Notes: generated by a model from the letters alone, not told the origin. 56,780 nucleotides of DNA from JBKBRC01 sp046292345 (GCA_046292345.1 JBKBRC010000016.1:1-56780); one strand, 5' to 3'. Counted from the stretch's first letter, positions 6,451 through 15,506 are shown. Made by a program: numbers and translations.

Positions 6451-9400
6451 TCAGCGCACGAGCAGCATGCGGCGCGTCTCGGAGAGCAGCTGCCCGTCCG
6501 TCTGCGCCTCGACGCGGTAGAGGTAGACGCCGGCGGCCAGCCCGTCGCCGCTGAGGTCCACACGGTAGACGCCCGGCGCCTGCGCCTCGGCGTCCACAAC
6601 GCGGCGGACCTCCTGCCCGAGCGTGTTGAATACGCGCACGGTGACCGTGGCCGCCGTCGGGAGGCGGTACTCGAAGTGCGTGCCGGCCGAGAACGGGTTG
6701 GGCGCGTTGGCCGAGACGGCGAAGCGGAGCGGCGCCTCGTCCGAGACCGGCTCGGCGCGCGTCGGGAACGAGCCCTGGCCGCCGGCCTGGCGGTAGCGCG
6801 CCGCGAACTCCTGCAGAAACTGGTTGGCCACGGCCGGCGAGTGGATGAGCACGGTGTTCTCGTTGTTGGACTCGTTGGCCGCGCGCGACCAGTTGTGCGA
6901 GCCCGTGATGGTGACCGGCCCAGCCTGCGGGTGGGCGGGGTCCACGAGCGCGTACTTGTGGTGGAGCAGGCCGAGCTGCGCGCTCGGGAACGCGAGCACG
7001 TCGGCGAAGGCGGCCAGGTCGTTGAACACCGAGCCCTGGGGCGACGGATCGCCGACGACGCCGCGCACCAGCACGCCCGCCTCGTGCCGCGCGCGGAGCA
7101 CGTCCACGATGGGCATGCGCGTGATGAGGTTGAGCCCGAGCGCGATCTCGTGCTCGGCCTCCGCGAGCGCCGCGTTGATCTGCTGCTCGGTCGAGCCGTA
7201 GTTGCCGAAGCCCTGCGGGCTGAAGAACAGGCGCACGTACGTCTCGCCCACCCACAGCGCCGTCGGCGCGACGAGCGTCTTGGCCGCGTGGAAGCGCGCG
7301 GCGGCGGGATCGGGCGTGGCCGTCTGGCTGCCCCACATCTGGTCGAACTCGGCCGTGAAGGCCGCCGCGACGGCGCCGTCCTGGAAGAAGACGACGTTCT
7401 GGAAGTGCTGGTTGGAGCCGGGGTCGGTCGGGTTCCAGGAGCCCGTGAGCACCCACATGCGCGCCGGATCGGCGCCGAGGTAGTCGAAGACGGCGAACTT
7501 GTTGTGGTGCAGGCCGTCGGCGCCGCGGTTGCTGCCGAAGTCGTCCGTGATGAACGGCACGCCGGCGTTGCGGAGGCTCGTCGGCGGGGCCGTGCCGGCG
7601 GTCTCGTCGTCCATGATCACGCGCACGCGCACGCCGCGGTTGTGCGCTGCGATGAGCGCGCTCGCAATGGCCGCGCCGGCCTGGCCGCTGAGGCTGTAGA
7701 GCGCCACGTCGATGGAGGCCGTGGCCGCCTCGATGCGCTCGACGAAGGCCGGCACGAGCGCGCGCTGCACGGCCGGGATGCCGGTCGAGAGCGTCTGGTC
7801 TACGCTGCCGTTGAAGACGGGCAGGATGGCGTGCGTGGTGCCGGGCGCCGCGGCCGTGGCGACGGGGTAGCCGGCGATGACCGTCGTGTCCGTACCGACG
7901 GCCGAGCGCAGCTCGAGGCGATAGACCGTGGCGGGCTCGAGGGCCGAGAGCGTGACCGTGTGCGCGGTGCGCGCGCCCTCGAGCACGACCTGCCCGGCCG
8001 CGCCGGTGCGGGTATGCACGTAGCGGACCTCGGTGTGCGCGGGCCGGTCGGTGGCCCAGGTGAGCGTGACGCTCGTCGGCGTGGCGGCCGTTTCGAAGGG
8101 CGCCGTCGGGAGGATGGCCGGCGCGTCGGACACGTCCTCGATGTCGGCCGCGAAGCGCGGCATGAGCTGGTAGCCGCCGATGAAGGGGGGCGCGTTGCGG
8201 AACTGGCTCACCACGCCCGTGAGAGCGAACGCGCCGGAGGGAGCCGCCTGCCCGCGGAAGTCCACGGCGCGGTTGACGCGCACGTCGAGCGTCGCCGTGC
8301 CGTCGCTGAGCTGGTAGTTGGTGCCGGCGCCCTCGGCGTTCCAGACGGTCGTGTTGACCGTCACGCCCTCGACGCGCACGAGGCGCCCTTCGTAGACCTC
8401 GACGCCGCCGGCGCCGTCGGCGGCGAGCTGCGCGAGCGTGACCGTGAGCGGCTCGGGGACGCCCGGCACGCCGTGCCGCGCCACGACGACCGTCTGGTCG
8501 TCGAGCTGGTTGAGGCCGAAGAACTGGGCCACGCGCCCGAAGAGCGTTACCTCCTCGCCGAGCGCGACCTGCGCCGTCACGCCCGCCGGCGCGAACACAG
8601 CCAGCCCACCCGTGGCGTCCTGGACCGAACTCGGGCCGAACTCGCCGCCGCCGGTCTGGAACTGGTTGGAGACCGTCACGACGCCGCGCACGGTCACCCA
8701 CTCGCCGAGACGCGCCGCTACGCCCTGCGCGTTGTTGACCTTGACATCGGCGATGGGCTCAGGCGTCCCCCAGACGCGCAGCAGCGGCTGCGACGCCGTC
8801 ACGACCGTCTGGTCCGTTCCGGAGCCCGTACGCACGGCGAAGCCGAACTCGCCCGTCTGGTCGGGCACGGCCACGTTCTGGAGCGTGATCGTAGCCGGCG
8901 CGCTCTGCGTGGCCTGGAGGCCGCTCACGCGGACCGTCTGCCCCTCCACGACGACCGTCCCGCCGGCGGGGCTCGTGACCACGTCGGCCGCCGCGACCGG
9001 GCCGAAGCCGTCCGGCAGCGTGAGGTCGACGTGCGAGAGCGCGTCCGGGGCCTCGTCCGAGCGCGCGGTGACGGTGAACGCGAGCGCGTGCGTCCGCCCG
9101 CCCTCGACGAGCGCCGGCTCAAGCGCGATCGTGCCGGTCCCGGTGCCGGTGCCCGCGCCGCCCGTGGCCGTGCCCTCGAGCGCGACGTTGTCGATGCGGT
9201 TGTTGCCGGTGTCGCCCGTCGCGCCGCTGAGCGTGACGCGGATTGTCACGTTGGGCGCGTCGTTGAGCGCCGGGAAGCCCGAGAGGTCGTACGAGACGAG
9301 ATAGAACGCCGTGCCGCGCGAGCCCGTCTCCTCGCCGATGAGCGTCCACGTCGCGCCGCCATCGGTCGAGAACTCGGCGCGCTGGCTGTTGAAGCCCGCC

Positions 9401-9759
9401 GCCGTGCCGCGCGTGGCATACGAGAGGCGGAGGTCCCGGTAGCCCTGCGTGGAGACGTTGAGCTGGAACGAGCGGCCGTTGTTGGCCGTCCCGGGCCCTC
9501 CCTGCACGACAAAGCTGCCCCCGGCCGCGGCGCCCTCGCGCGCGCCGATCGTGCTTCCGGCAAACGACACGACGGCGCTCTCGAGGAACGTGTACGTGAT
9601 CGTGCCCGCCCCGACGTCGGCCGCGACGGGCTGCGGCCACGCCGGGCCGCTCGCGGCCGGGCTGTTGAAGCTCCAGTAGTGGATCAGGTCCTGCCCGGCC
9701 GCGGGAGCGGCGCCGAGCACAAGAGCGAGCACGGCGAGGGCGAGAGCGCGGGTAGACAT
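6451..9759 (-). CDS. Secreted phospholipase D-family nuclease with T9SS sorting domain
   Basis: Extracellular multidomain protein of 1102 residues. A signal peptide (1-22, ending PAAG) precedes a jelly-roll-like N-terminal region, beta-sandwich repeats, an OB-fold-like segment (about 345-430, WVTVRGVVTVSNQFQ) and a fibronectin III-like domain (near 560-640). Two PLD-type HKD motifs follow: HHNKFAVFD near residue 750 with GSWNPT, and HHKYALVD near 933 with GSHNWS. The last 85 residues (NAPNPFSAGTHFEYRL, then GLAAGVYLYRVE) are a type A T9SS sorting domain. The order OB fold, then PLD pair, suggests a secreted or surface nuclease rather than a lipase. It is convergent with the TIM-barrel gene and alone on its strand. 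Confidence 0.9.
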   Translation of the reverse strand: MSTRALALAVLALVLGAAPAAGQDLIHYWSFNSPAASGPAWPQPVAADVGAGTITYTFLESAVVSFAGSTIGAREGAAAGGSFVVQGGPGTANNGRSFQLNVSTQGYRDLRLSYATRGTAAGFNSQRAEFSTDGGATWTLIGEETGSRGTAFYLVSYDLSGFPALNDAPNVTIRVTLSGATGDTGNNRIDNVALEGTATGGAGTGTGTGTIALEPALVEGGRTHALAFTVTARSDEAPDALSHVDLTLPDGFGPVAAADVVTSPAGGTVVVEGQTVRVSGLQATQSAPATITLQNVAVPDQTGEFGFAVRTGSGTDQTVVTASQPLLRVWGTPEPIADVKVNNAQGVAARLGEWVTVRGVVTVSNQFQTGGGEFGPSSVQDATGGLAVFAPAGVTAQVALGEEVTLFGRVAQFFGLNQLDDQTVVVARHGVPGVPEPLTVTLAQLAADGAGGVEVYEGRLVRVEGVTVNTTVWNAEGAGTNYQLSDGTATLDVRVNRAVDFRGQAAPSGAFALTGVVSQFRNAPPFIGGYQLMPRFAADIEDVSDAPAILPTAPFETAATPTSVTLTWATDRPAHTEVRYVHTRTGAAGQVVLEGARTAHTVTLSALEPATVYRLELRSAVGTDTTVIAGYPVATAAAPGTTHAILPVFNGSVDQTLSTGIPAVQRALVPAFVERIEAATASIDVALYSLSGQAGAAIASALIAAHNRGVRVRVIMDDETAGTAPPTSLRNAGVPFITDDFGSNRGADGLHHNKFAVFDYLGADPARMWVLTGSWNPTDPGSNQHFQNVVFFQDGAVAAAFTAEFDQMWGSQTATPDPAAARFHAAKTLVAPTALWVGETYVRLFFSPQGFGNYGSTEQQINAALAEAEHEIALGLNLITRMPIVDVLRARHEAGVLVRGVVGDPSPQGSVFNDLAAFADVLAFPSAQLGLLHHKYALVDPAHPQAGPVTITGSHNWSRAANESNNENTVLIHSPAVANQFLQEFAARYRQAGGQGSFPTRAEPVSDEAPLRFAVSANAPNPFSAGTHFEYRLPTAATVTVRVFNTLGQEVRRVVDAEAQAPGVYRVDLSGDGLAAGVYLYRVEAQTDGQLLSETRRMLLVR

Positions 9760-9839
9760 AGGAAGGCCAGGCTGAGACGCGCCCGAGTATACCCGCGCGC
9801 CGCAGGCGCCCTGCTACGGCTACGTTACTTCATACTTCT

Positions 9840-9870
9840 CGAGACACGTCCCGCCTTCAGACATGTCTCG
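9840..9870. repeat. Inverted repeat, 11-bp arms with one mismatch
   Basis: Arms CGAGACACGTC (9840-9850) and GACATGTCTCG (9860-9870) around a nine-base loop. It lies 80 bases upstream of the nuclease start and could be an operator or an RNA hairpin; no T-tract follows. Confidence 0.55.
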
Positions 9871-9908
9871 CGCGCCTTCCCCACGGTTTTCGAGGAGATC
9901 CCATGGCG

Positions 9909-9960
9909 CAGACAGCCCTCTGCAGACGGTCTCCGCAGACGTTTCTGCAGACGGCCTCCT
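9909..9960. repeat. Degenerate 12-14-bp tandem repeat, four copies
   Basis: Copies at 9909-9922, 9923-9935, 9936-9947 and 9948-9960, all starting cagac and ending in a pyrimidine-rich stretch (for example cagacggtctccg). Non-coding. Confidence 0.6.
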
Positions 9961-10093
9961 AGAACGCCCGGGTACGCCAACGGGTACCGCGCGGCCGGGC
10001 GGCTCGTAGCCTGTTCGCGCGGGCGGTTCGCGGCACAACATTGGCCGCCACAGCACGTACGGGACGCTGTCCGGGGGGCGCTCCGTCCGGACG

Positions 10094-10101
10094 TACTTTT
10101 G
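10094..10101 (+). promoter_or_regulatory. Candidate -7 box TACTTTTG
   Basis: An exact match to the Bacteroidota -7 consensus TAnnTTTG, 34 bases before the ATG of the 63-residue membrane protein. No TTG-type -33 element is seen at the usual spacing. Confidence 0.4.
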
Positions 10102-10135
10102 CCGCTCCTGCACGCGCGCCCTGCCATCCACTGCC

Positions 10136-10327
10136 ATGCTCATCCAGCGCCTGCTCCAGCTGCTGCTCATCGCCATCGTGATCGTGGTGGCGCTGGCGCT
10201 GCTCGGTTTCGTGCTCCAGATCGCCGGGACGCTGCTGTGGCTCGGGGTGCAGGTGCTCGTTCTGCTCGTCGTCGTCGCGGCCGTGCTGCGCTTCGTGGAG
10301 CTGTGGCGCGCCAAGCGGCGCTGGTGA
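10136..10327 (+). CDS. Small membrane protein, hypothetical
   Basis: Predicted protein of 63 residues made almost wholly of two hydrophobic helices (about 6-32 and 33-53), ending in the basic stretch RFVELWRAKRRW, which should stay in the cytoplasm. I do not recognise a family. Support for it being real: ATG start, a -7-like box 34 bases upstream, a strongly membrane-like composition unlike the Arg/Pro/Ala noise of chance frames here, and no competing gene. The arginine deiminase gene follows 71 bases downstream with its own promoter-like box. Confidence 0.55.
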   Translation: MLIQRLLQLLLIAIVIVVALALLGFVLQIAGTLLWLGVQVLVLLVVVAAVLRFVELWRAKRRW

Positions 10328-10362
10328 GGCGCGACGCGGGCCGGCAGCGCCCCGAGGCGCGT

Positions 10363-10370
10363 TAGCTTGG
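10363..10370 (+). promoter_or_regulatory. Candidate -7 box TAGCTTGG before arginine deiminase
   Basis: TAGCTTGG ends 28 bases before the GTG start of the arginine deiminase gene. It is one of several near-identical boxes at transcription-unit starts in this window. Confidence 0.5.
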
Positions 10371-10398
10371 CAGGGCCCCTTATCAGCCCGCCCCTTCT

Positions 10399-11691
10399 GT
10401 GCCCGCCACCTCGAAAGCCCCCCCCCACACCGCCGCCCTGCTGCCCGTCCACGTCGCCTCGGAGACGGCGCCGCTGCGGCAGGTGGTCGTGCACACGCCC
10501 GGCGAGGAGATGGCCCTCGTCTCGCCCGAGAACAAGGACGCGCTCCTGTTCGACGACATCCTGTTCCTGGAAGGGGCGCGCGAGGAGCACCGCGTCCTGT
10601 GCGACGTGTTCGCGCGCATCGTGCGGCAGGACGATGCCGTGCTGCAACTCGGCGACCTGCTGCGCGAGGCGTTCGCGGCAGAGGACGCGCGCCACGCCTA
10701 CGTCGAGGCGCTCATCCGGCTCATGCCCGAGCGCAACTTCGGCGCGTACGCCGCCGAGCTGCGCGCGCTCGCGCCCGACGCGCTGCACCGCTTCGCGCTG
10801 ACAGGACGGGCGCCGTTCCCGGTCCGGGCCTACCCGCTCCCGAACCTGCTCTTCACGCGGGACCTCTCGGCCGTCGTCACGGACCACGTCGTGCTCAGCC
10901 ACGCGGCCACGCGCGCGCGCCTGCCGGAGAGCGCCATCGTGGAGGTGATCTACCGCTACCACCCCCGCTTCGCCGTCGCCCGAGACCGGCTCATCACCCT
11001 GCCGGACGACGTCTCGTTCGAGGGCGGGGACCTGCTCGTCGTCTCGGACCGCCTCGTGCTCATCGGGCAGAGCGAGCGCACGAGCCTCGGCGGCTGCCTT
11101 CGCGCCGCGCAGGAGCTGCTCGCGCGCACGAGCGTCGAGCACGTGATGGTCGTCAACCTGCCCAAGGAGCGCTACTGCATGCACCTGGACACGGTCTTCA
11201 CCTTCGCCGACGACGAGACGTGCGTCGTCTTCCCACCCATCATCGAGGGCCCGTCCGAGAACGTGTTCCACCTCGAGGCCGGCGAGGAGCCGGGGCGGTT
11301 CCGGATGCGTATCCTGCCCAACCTGCGCGTGGCGCTCGAGGAGATGACCGGCCGCGCGCTCACGTTCATCCCCTGCGGAGGCGACGACCCGGTCACGCAG
11401 AAGCGCGAGCAGTGGACCGACGGCGCCAACCTCTTCGCCGTCCGTCCGGGTCTCGTCGTGGGCTACGAGCGCAACTACCACACGTTCGAGGCCCTGCGCC
11501 GCCACGGCTTCCACGTCGTCGACGCCGAGAGCTTCCTCGACTTCTACGGCGACAACGAGGTCGAGGCCGACGCGCGCATCGCCATCCGGCTCACCGGCTA
11601 CGAGCTCTCGCGCGGGCGCGGCGGCCCGCGCTGCATGACGATGCCGCTCGCGCGCGAGATGCCGGCCGGGCCCGCGCCCGAGCCGGCCTGA
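10399..11691 (+). CDS. arcA: Arginine deiminase
   Basis: Cytoplasmic enzyme of 430 residues converting arginine to citrulline and ammonia. The catalytic set is present: the Cys loop RGGPRCMTMPL near the C-terminus, FEGGD with the catalytic Glu and Asp, and MHLDTVF with the catalytic His. PNLLFTRDL is another family signature. The GTG at 10399 is used; the conserved SETAPLRQVVVHTPG follows about 20 residues in. No arcB, arcC or arginine antiporter gene is adjacent, so a complete ATP-forming deiminase pathway cannot be claimed from this window. The 3' end is partly duplicated downstream: gcccgagccggcctg recurs 28 bases later, the first copy carrying the TGA. Confidence 0.95.
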   Translation: MPATSKAPPHTAALLPVHVASETAPLRQVVVHTPGEEMALVSPENKDALLFDDILFLEGAREEHRVLCDVFARIVRQDDAVLQLGDLLREAFAAEDARHAYVEALIRLMPERNFGAYAAELRALAPDALHRFALTGRAPFPVRAYPLPNLLFTRDLSAVVTDHVVLSHAATRARLPESAIVEVIYRYHPRFAVARDRLITLPDDVSFEGGDLLVVSDRLVLIGQSERTSLGGCLRAAQELLARTSVEHVMVVNLPKERYCMHLDTVFTFADDETCVVFPPIIEGPSENVFHLEAGEEPGRFRMRILPNLRVALEEMTGRALTFIPCGGDDPVTQKREQWTDGANLFAVRPGLVVGYERNYHTFEALRRHGFHVVDAESFLDFYGDNEVEADARIAIRLTGYELSRGRGGPRCMTMPLAREMPAGPAPEPA

Positions 11692-11731
11692 ACGGGCGGA
11701 CCTGCCCGAGCCGGCCTGTACCCGCCCCGAC
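11676..11731. repeat. 28-bp duplication at the arginine deiminase 3' end
   Basis: gcccgagccggcctg occurs at 11676-11690 and again at 11704-11718, in a 28-bp period. The first copy contains the last codons and runs into the TGA; the second has diverged in its last bases. It resembles an early stage of the stop-codon-linked repeats seen elsewhere here. Confidence 0.6.
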
Positions 11732-11734
11732 GCC

Positions 11735-12241
11735 GTGTCCCTCCAGAGCCTCCTCGATCCGCACCGCCGCTGGATGCGCCTCGCCCTGGCCGAGGCGCAG
11801 CGCGCCGCCGAGGCCGGCGAGGTGCCCGTTGGCGCGGTCGTTGTGCGCGAGGGGACCGTCGTCGGGCGGGGGCACAACCGGGTCGAGCGCCTCGGCGACC
11901 CGACGGCCCACGCCGAGCTACTCGCCATCACGGCCGCCTGCGAGACGCTCGGCACCAAACACCTCACCGGCTGCACGCTCTACGTCACGCTCGAGCCCTG
12001 CCCGATGTGCGCCGGCGCCATCGTCTGGAGCCGCCTGGACCGGCTCGTCTTCGGCGCGTTCGACGAGAAGGCCGGCGCGGCGTCCACGCTCTACCACATC
12101 CCGCAGGACCGGCGCCTGAACCACCAGGTCGAGACGCTCTCGGGCGTCGAGGCCGACGCCGCAGCGGCGCTCCTGCGCGAGTTCTTCCGCGCCCGGCGCG
12201 CCCGCCCGGCGGGCACGCCAGACGCCTTCCCCAAATCCTGA
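11735..12241 (+). CDS. tadA: tRNA-specific adenosine-34 deaminase
   Basis: Enzyme of 168 residues deaminating the wobble adenosine of tRNA-Arg(ACG) to inosine. Zinc site: the HAE motif within TAHAELLAI (His ligand and catalytic Glu) and TLEPCPMCAGA with two Cys ligands. The tRNA-binding RLDRLVFGAFDEKAGAA follows. GTG at 11735 is the start, 43 bases after the arginine deiminase stop on the same strand, so co-transcription is likely though functionally unrelated. Length is normal for the family. Confidence 0.95.
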   Translation: MSLQSLLDPHRRWMRLALAEAQRAAEAGEVPVGAVVVREGTVVGRGHNRVERLGDPTAHAELLAITAACETLGTKHLTGCTLYVTLEPCPMCAGAIVWSRLDRLVFGAFDEKAGAASTLYHIPQDRRLNHQVETLSGVEADAAAALLREFFRARRARPAGTPDAFPKS

Positions 12242-12285
12242 CGCGCGGCCTGAACCCCGGCCCACGCGCCGCGCGTTGCTCCGGC

Positions 12286-13338
12286 ATGCCTTCCCGCTCC
12301 GCCCCTATCCATCCCTCCGAAGGCGACGGCCTGCCCGCTGCGGCCGAGCCGGCCGTAGACCTGCTCGTCGTCGGCGCAGGGCCCATCGGGCTGGCCTGCG
12401 CCATCGAGGCGCGCCGCGTGGGTCTCTCGGCGCGCGTCGTCGAAAAGGGCGCGCTCGCCAACTCGCTCGTCGGCTACCCGGCGCAGATGGAGTTCTTCTC
12501 CACGCCCGAGCTGCTCGAGATCGGCGGGCACCCGCTCCCGACGCGCCGCTACAAGCCGCTCCGCGAAGAGGCGCTGGACTACTACCGCGGCGTGGCTGCG
12601 CGCGAAGACCTGGACGTGCGCCTCTACGAGCGCGTGCTCCGGGTGGACGGCCAGGACGGGGCGTTCCGCGTCGCGACGAGCCGCGGCATGCATCATGCCC
12701 GCAAGGTGGCCGTCGCCACGGGCTTTTTCGACCAGCCCAACCGGCTCGGCGTGCCCGGCGAGACGCTCTCGCACGTCCTTCACTACTACCGCGAGCCGTA
12801 CCCGTTCGTGGGGCAGCGCGTGGCCGTGATCGGCGCGAAGAACTCGGCGGCCAAGGCCGCGCTCGAGTGCCACCGGCACGGCGCACGTGTCACGCTCGTC
12901 GTGCGCGGGCCCGAGGTCTCGCCGAGCGTCAAGTACTGGATCCGCCCGGACCTGCTCAACCGCATCGCCGACGGCGCCATCGAGGCGCTCTTCAACACGC
13001 GCGTGACGGCCATCCGGGAGGGGGCGCTCGACGTGGCCACGCCCGACGGGCCGCGCACGCTCGGGGCAGACTTCGTGCTGGCGCTCATCGGCTACGAGCC
13101 GGACTTCGCGTTCCTCGAGGCGCTCGGCGTGGCGCTCGAGGGCGAGGCGCGCGTGCCTCGCTACGACCCGGTCACGATGGAGTCGAACCGTGCCGGGATA
13201 TACCTGGCCGGGACGGTCTGCGGCGGGCGCAACACGAGCCGCTGGTTCATCGAGAACGGGCGTATTCATGCGGCGCAGATCGCGGCGCACCTGGCCGGCC
13301 GGCCGGCGCCGGCCCTTGAGGCCAAGGGCCAGCCCTGA
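12286..13338 (+). CDS. ypdA: YpdA-family FAD-dependent disulfide reductase
   Basis: Flavoprotein of 350 residues. The N-terminal FAD-binding motif is DLLVVGAGPIGLACAIEA; a second dinucleotide site, VAVIGAKNSAAKAALE, binds NADPH. The segments GYPAQMEFFSTPELLEIGG and GGRNTSRWFIENGR are characteristic of the YpdA (bacillithiol disulfide reductase) family, which in Firmicutes regenerates bacillithiol from its disulfide. The ATG at 12286 precedes a short hydrophilic leader and the FAD motif. If the family role holds, the organism should make bacillithiol, but no bsh genes are in this window. It is third in a plus-strand run with arcA and tadA and is followed by a short tandem repeat. Confidence 0.9.
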   Translation: MPSRSAPIHPSEGDGLPAAAEPAVDLLVVGAGPIGLACAIEARRVGLSARVVEKGALANSLVGYPAQMEFFSTPELLEIGGHPLPTRRYKPLREEALDYYRGVAAREDLDVRLYERVLRVDGQDGAFRVATSRGMHHARKVAVATGFFDQPNRLGVPGETLSHVLHYYREPYPFVGQRVAVIGAKNSAAKAALECHRHGARVTLVVRGPEVSPSVKYWIRPDLLNRIADGAIEALFNTRVTAIREGALDVATPDGPRTLGADFVLALIGYEPDFAFLEALGVALEGEARVPRYDPVTMESNRAGIYLAGTVCGGRNTSRWFIENGRIHAAQIAAHLAGRPAPALEAKGQP

Positions 13339-13350
13339 CGGACCGCGCCG

Positions 13351-13379
13351 GCGCTCCTCCGCGGTGGCGCTCCTCCGCG
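13351..13379. repeat. 16-bp repeat, about two copies, between convergent genes
   Basis: gcgctcctccgcggtg at 13351-13366 is repeated without its last three bases at 13367-13379. It fills the spacer between the convergent ypdA and cytochrome gene stops. Confidence 0.65.
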
Positions 13380-13387
13380 CCCGGAGC

Positions 13388-15442
13388 CTACCGGCGCGCG
13401 CGCTCGAGGATCTGCATCACCTGCCGGGCCGTCGGCTGCGCCGGGTCCAGGCGGAGCGCGGCGGCGGCCCGGGCGGCGGCCTCGGCGGGCTGACCGCTGT
13501 TGAGCAGGAAGAGCGCGTAGTTGGCCTGCGCGTTGGCGTTGCCAGACCCGACCGCGGCCGCGCGCTCGAACAGGCGCCCGGCCTGCCGGAGGTCGCCGGC
13601 CTGCGCGAGGAGGGAGCCGAGGTTGGTGAGCGCGTCGGCATGGTCTGGCTGAAGGCGGACCGCCTCGGCGAGCGCCACGCGCGCACCGGCGAGGTCGCCC
13701 GTGCGTGCCAGTGCCGTGCCGAGGTTGTAGTGCGCGGTGGCGTTCCAGGCCTCCTCGGCGGCGGCGGCGCGGTAGGCGGCGAGCGCCTCGGGCAGGCGCC
13801 CGCGCGCCTCGAGCAGGCGTCCGTAGTTGAGGCGAATGCTGGCGGCGGCCGGCTGCAAGGCGAGCGCGCGCTCGTAGAGGCGGAGCGGCTCGTCGGTCCG
13901 GTCGCCTGAGGCCTCGAGAGCCTGCGCGAGCGCGTTGAGGCGCTCCGGGTTCTCGGCCACCGCGACGGCCTGCCGCAGCGGCCCGACGGCCTCGGCGGGC
14001 CGGCCAAGTTGCGCGAGCGCAAAGCCGAGCAGGAACTGTGCTTCGCCGCGCGTCGGCGAGCGCTCGAGGGCCTGTCGGAGCAGGCCCACGCCCCGCTCGA
14101 GCGCCCCGCGCTCGCCCTTCTGCCGGCCGTAGATGACGTACGCCATGCCTTCGTAGGCCTGAGCGTCTGCGCCGCCGAGCGTCCACACCGAGCGCAGCTC
14201 GGGCACGCCGGCGGCGGGTACGGCCACGCCGCGGAGCGCGTCGTCCCGCACGACGCGCACGTGGTGGTCGGTGAAGGATGAGTGGGGGGCGTCTTCGGCC
14301 GGCACCTTGGGCATGTGGCAGTCCTGGCAGTCGGCCGTGGGCACGTGCTGCGCGCGCAGCGCGGGCGAGGGCATGCGCGCCTGAAGCGGCTCTGGCGCGT
14401 GGCATGAGCGGCAGGTGCGGTTGAAGTATTCCGGCCCGGCCTGCCGGAAGCCCTCGTGCGGGTTGTGGCACGTCACGCAGTCCACCGGGGCCTGCTGGAA
14501 GCACGCGCTCATGCGCAGGCGGTCTACGTGGGAGACGACGGTCACGCGCGCGGGGTCGGCGCTGGCGAAGGCGAACTCGGCGCGGTGAGCCGAGAGCGGG
14601 CGCGAAGGCCGGTAGCTCGAGGCCGTCTCGCCCTCGCGGAAGACGGTCACTTCGCCATGGAAGTGGCACTGCTGACACACATCGAGCCGGCGCTCAAGCG
14701 CAAGATGCTTCGGGTTGACGATCGTGTAGTCGACGTCCCCCGCGCCGTCGGGGTCGGCCGTGCGCGCCTCGACGTGGAGCGCCCCCGGCCCGTGGCACGA
14801 CTCGCAGCCGATGCCACCGGCGAGCGCGGCGTACTTGCCATCGGCGAACGGGACCGGCGTTGTGGTGGGCCCGTTGTGACAGCTCATGCAGCGCTCGGGG
14901 ATGGTGCGCGAGAAGCGCGCGTTGAAGACCTCGTAGCCGGGGCTGAAGTCCCAGCGCCCGGCGCCGCCCTCGGCCTGCGTGTACCACGTGAGCGGCAGTT
15001 CGTAGAGGCGACCGTTCTCCTCGGCGAGGTAGGTGCGCGCGGCCGAGCCGGAGCCGACGACGTACGTCATCGGGCGGACGAGCACGTGCGTCTTCTCGCC
15101 GCCCGGCCCGAGGCGGAACTCCTCCTGCACGAAGCGGGCACCGTCGCGGTAGGCGCGGTAGGCGAAACCGCTCGCCTCGTGCACGACCACCACGCCCGAG
15201 AAGTCCTCGACGGCGTTCTCGGGCGTGAGCGGGTAGAACGCCTGCGCCATGCCGTGCGTCTGGTAGCTCGCGTAGAGCTCGGCGTGGCACGAGGCGCAGG
15301 CCGCGTCGCCGACGAACGCCACGTCGCCGGTCGCGTTCAGGAACGGGGACGCGTCGTCCGGCTCGGCCGCGTCGCGCGCGGCGAAGCACGCGGCGCCGAG
15401 CAGCACGAGCACGAGAGCGATCGCTGCTCCGAGCAAGCGCAT
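13388..15442 (-). CDS. Seven-heme cytochrome c with C-terminal TPR domain
   Basis: Exported protein of 684 residues. After an N-terminal hydrophobic segment (1-20) come seven CxxCH heme sites: CASCH (49), CMSCH (about 184), CESCH (211), CQQCH (255), CVTCH (321), CRSCH (343) and CQDCH (370). This matches cytochrome c554/NrfB-like families often annotated as cytochrome c family protein. Residues from about 430 to the end form seven or eight TPR units (for example ALERSPTRGEAQFLLGFALAQ), a protein-docking domain. The ATG at 15442 leads straight into the signal segment; the frame is open upstream without domain content. A -7 box lies 64 bases upstream. Partner and electron acceptor are unknown. 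Confidence 0.9.
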   Translation of the reverse strand: MRLLGAAIALVLVLLGAACFAARDAAEPDDASPFLNATGDVAFVGDAACASCHAELYASYQTHGMAQAFYPLTPENAVEDFSGVVVVHEASGFAYRAYRDGARFVQEEFRLGPGGEKTHVLVRPMTYVVGSGSAARTYLAEENGRLYELPLTWYTQAEGGAGRWDFSPGYEVFNARFSRTIPERCMSCHNGPTTTPVPFADGKYAALAGGIGCESCHGPGALHVEARTADPDGAGDVDYTIVNPKHLALERRLDVCQQCHFHGEVTVFREGETASSYRPSRPLSAHRAEFAFASADPARVTVVSHVDRLRMSACFQQAPVDCVTCHNPHEGFRQAGPEYFNRTCRSCHAPEPLQARMPSPALRAQHVPTADCQDCHMPKVPAEDAPHSSFTDHHVRVVRDDALRGVAVPAAGVPELRSVWTLGGADAQAYEGMAYVIYGRQKGERGALERGVGLLRQALERSPTRGEAQFLLGFALAQLGRPAEAVGPLRQAVAVAENPERLNALAQALEASGDRTDEPLRLYERALALQPAAASIRLNYGRLLEARGRLPEALAAYRAAAAEEAWNATAHYNLGTALARTGDLAGARVALAEAVRLQPDHADALTNLGSLLAQAGDLRQAGRLFERAAAVGSGNANAQANYALFLLNSGQPAEAAARAAAALRLDPAQPTARQVMQILERARR

Positions 15443-15506
15443 GGCGGCAGTGCAGGCGCGGCCTGTGAACGCCCCCGGACCCTCCGCGGGCGGGCCGCAC
15501 GCTGTG

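Larger units (their letters stand above)
9760..10135. other. 376-bp divergent intergenic region
   Basis: Between the nuclease gene (minus) and a small membrane protein gene (plus). It holds an inverted repeat at 9840-9870, four degenerate copies of a 12-14-bp repeat at 9909-9960, and a possible -7 box at 10094-10101 preceded by the dyad GTCCGG/CCGGAC (10069-10092). I see no RNA gene or convincing reading frame. Confidence 0.6.

Noticed and set aside
6154..10365. A 1403-residue plus-strand frame over the nuclease gene
   Set aside because: Same reasoning; it even reads across an N run and a repeat. The nuclease frame has real motifs.
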